The position numbers were made by a program, and so were the translations under genes. DNA of 55,951 nt from Microbacterium sp. (GTDB lineage: Bacteria > Actinomycetota > Actinomycetes > Actinomycetales > Microbacteriaceae): contig QFPM01000017.1 in assembly GCA_003248655.1 (NCBI GenBank), forward strand, positions 1-55,951, given 5' to 3'. Under the pieces are notes generated by a model that did not search any database, was not told where the DNA came from, and was given only the letters and a program-made list of their open reading frames with translations. Positions 55,367 through 55,951 of this stretch are shown piece by piece; the first letter of the stretch is position 1; each line of letters begins with the position of its first letter.

Positions 55367-55719
55367 ACGAGATCCTGGATGCCGTCGCGCTCGTGCTCGT
55401 GCTGATCGGCGGGCTGCTGTGCGTCACCGCCGCGATCGGGCTCCTGCGCTTCCACGATGTGCCGACGCGTCTGCACGCGGCGACGAAACCCCAGGTGCTC
55501 GGGCTCATCCTCATCTGCATCGCGATTGCTCTCGCCCTGCGGTCATGGCAGGTGGTGGCCTTCATCGTGCCGATCGTGATGATTCAGCTCGCGACGGCAC
55601 CCCTGTCGGCGCACATGGTCGGGCGCCAGGCCTACCGCAACGGCACGATCGACGAGCGCTCGCTCTACGTCGACGAGCTCGCCGACGAGCGCCGCACCCC
55701 GCCCGCCGCGGGGGGCTGA
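55363..55719 (+). CDS. mnhG: Mrp antiporter subunit G
   Basis: 118 residues, three membrane helices. The signature LLCVTAAIGLLRFHDVPTRLHAATKPQVLGLILICIAIAL is typical of MnhG/PhaG. The last about 35 residues are soluble. ATG 55363 overlaps mnhF. It closes the operon mnhA(B)-C-D-E-F-G. Confidence 0.94.
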   Translation: MNEILDAVALVLVLIGGLLCVTAAIGLLRFHDVPTRLHAATKPQVLGLILICIAIALALRSWQVVAFIVPIVMIQLATAPLSAHMVGRQAYRNGTIDERSLYVDELADERRTPPAAGG

Positions 55720-55951
55720 GGGCCCGCGGGGGGCTGAGGGCCCGCGGGGGGTTGAGTGGGCGCCCGCCGGGTTGAGTGGGCGCGTTCGCGGGGTATCGGG
55801 CGTCCATTTCTTGGGTTTGCGCCCACTCAATGTGAGGCGCGGGGCATGTGCCGGTGACGTCCCCTGGGGTGGTGTAGATCTCGGGTGCTGAGTGTCACGT
55901 CGTTGACGTGGTGAGCCATCGTGCGATGGTCAGTGAGAACCGACTAAAGCT
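55720..55951. repeat. Repeat-rich stretch after the Mrp operon
   Basis: No gene seen. A short unit GGCCCGCGGGGGG(C/T)TGAG is repeated at about 55721 and 55739. TTGAGTGGGCGC occurs at 55752-55763 and 55772-55783 and is followed by its reverse complement GCGCCCACTCAA at 55819-55830, giving a 12-bp stem that may end the Mrp transcript. The final 90 bases differ in style (CACGTCGTTGACGTGGTG) and could be the edge of an element continuing past the window; this cannot be judged from what is here. Confidence 0.6.

Overview
This is an origin-of-replication window from a high-G+C actinobacterium, most likely a Microbacteriaceae member close to Microbacterium. The basis is the gene order (rsmG-jag-yidC-yidD-rnpA-rpmH / dnaA-dnaN-recF-dciA-gyrB-gyrA-DUF3566-tRNA-Ile-tRNA-Ala), the fhaA-fhaB-pstP-rodA-pbpA-pknA-pknB operon, crgA, nucS, a class E sortase and many leaderless-type starts. 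The genus is inferred from these traits; there is no rRNA gene in the window to confirm it.

Layout. Bases 1-900 hold a small GIY-YIG nuclease gene among palindromic intergenic repeats and two parS sites; a third parS lies directly before rsmG. Leftward genes (898-4028) are the RNA-processing and membrane-insertion block. The oriC region lies on both sides of dnaA (4029-4343 and 5763-6159, DnaA boxes in both). Rightward replication genes follow to 14.4 kb, then tRNA-Ile and tRNA-Ala. At 14.7-17.7 kb is an accessory module: a small helical protein, a WXG-like/alpha-beta hydrolase fusion and two tandem paralogous lipoproteins. It looks like a secreted-hydrolase/immunity cassette. A MazF-type toxin-antitoxin pair follows.

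From 18.3 to 29.8 kb come mgtE, a cytosolic SxxK serine hydrolase, a Nudix hydrolase, a YbaK-type protein, a methionine-uptake/aminotransferase/luxS operon, a peptidyl-prolyl isomerase, a rhomboid protease, crgA, a sortase and a PabA/TrpG-type amidotransferase. From 29.8 to 38.65 kb is the Ser/Thr kinase and cell-wall elongation operon, read leftward.

A 5.3-kb genomic island is inserted in tRNA-Leu(CAG). It has near-perfect att repeats (38868-38889 and 44188-44209), paired arm-type repeats at both ends and a tyrosine integrase. Inside are two truncated genes meeting head to head (a remnant ORF and a half chrA), then a P1B-type ATPase overlapping a VIT/CCC1 transporter. Beyond it lie a GntR/FCD regulator, a cold-shock gene with a long leader, a HAD phosphatase, nucS, an MFS exporter divergent from its probable LacI-family regulator, and a seven-subunit-type Mrp Na+/H+ antiporter operon with subunits A and B fused.

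Points that stand out: a palindromic repeat has entered recF in frame and duplicated; the hydrolase-lipoprotein cassette resembles type VII secreted lipase/immunity sets; the island is short and partly decayed but keeps an intact metal-transport pair; and a TAGNNT box exactly 6 nt before the start codon marks many leaderless genes and fixes their starts.
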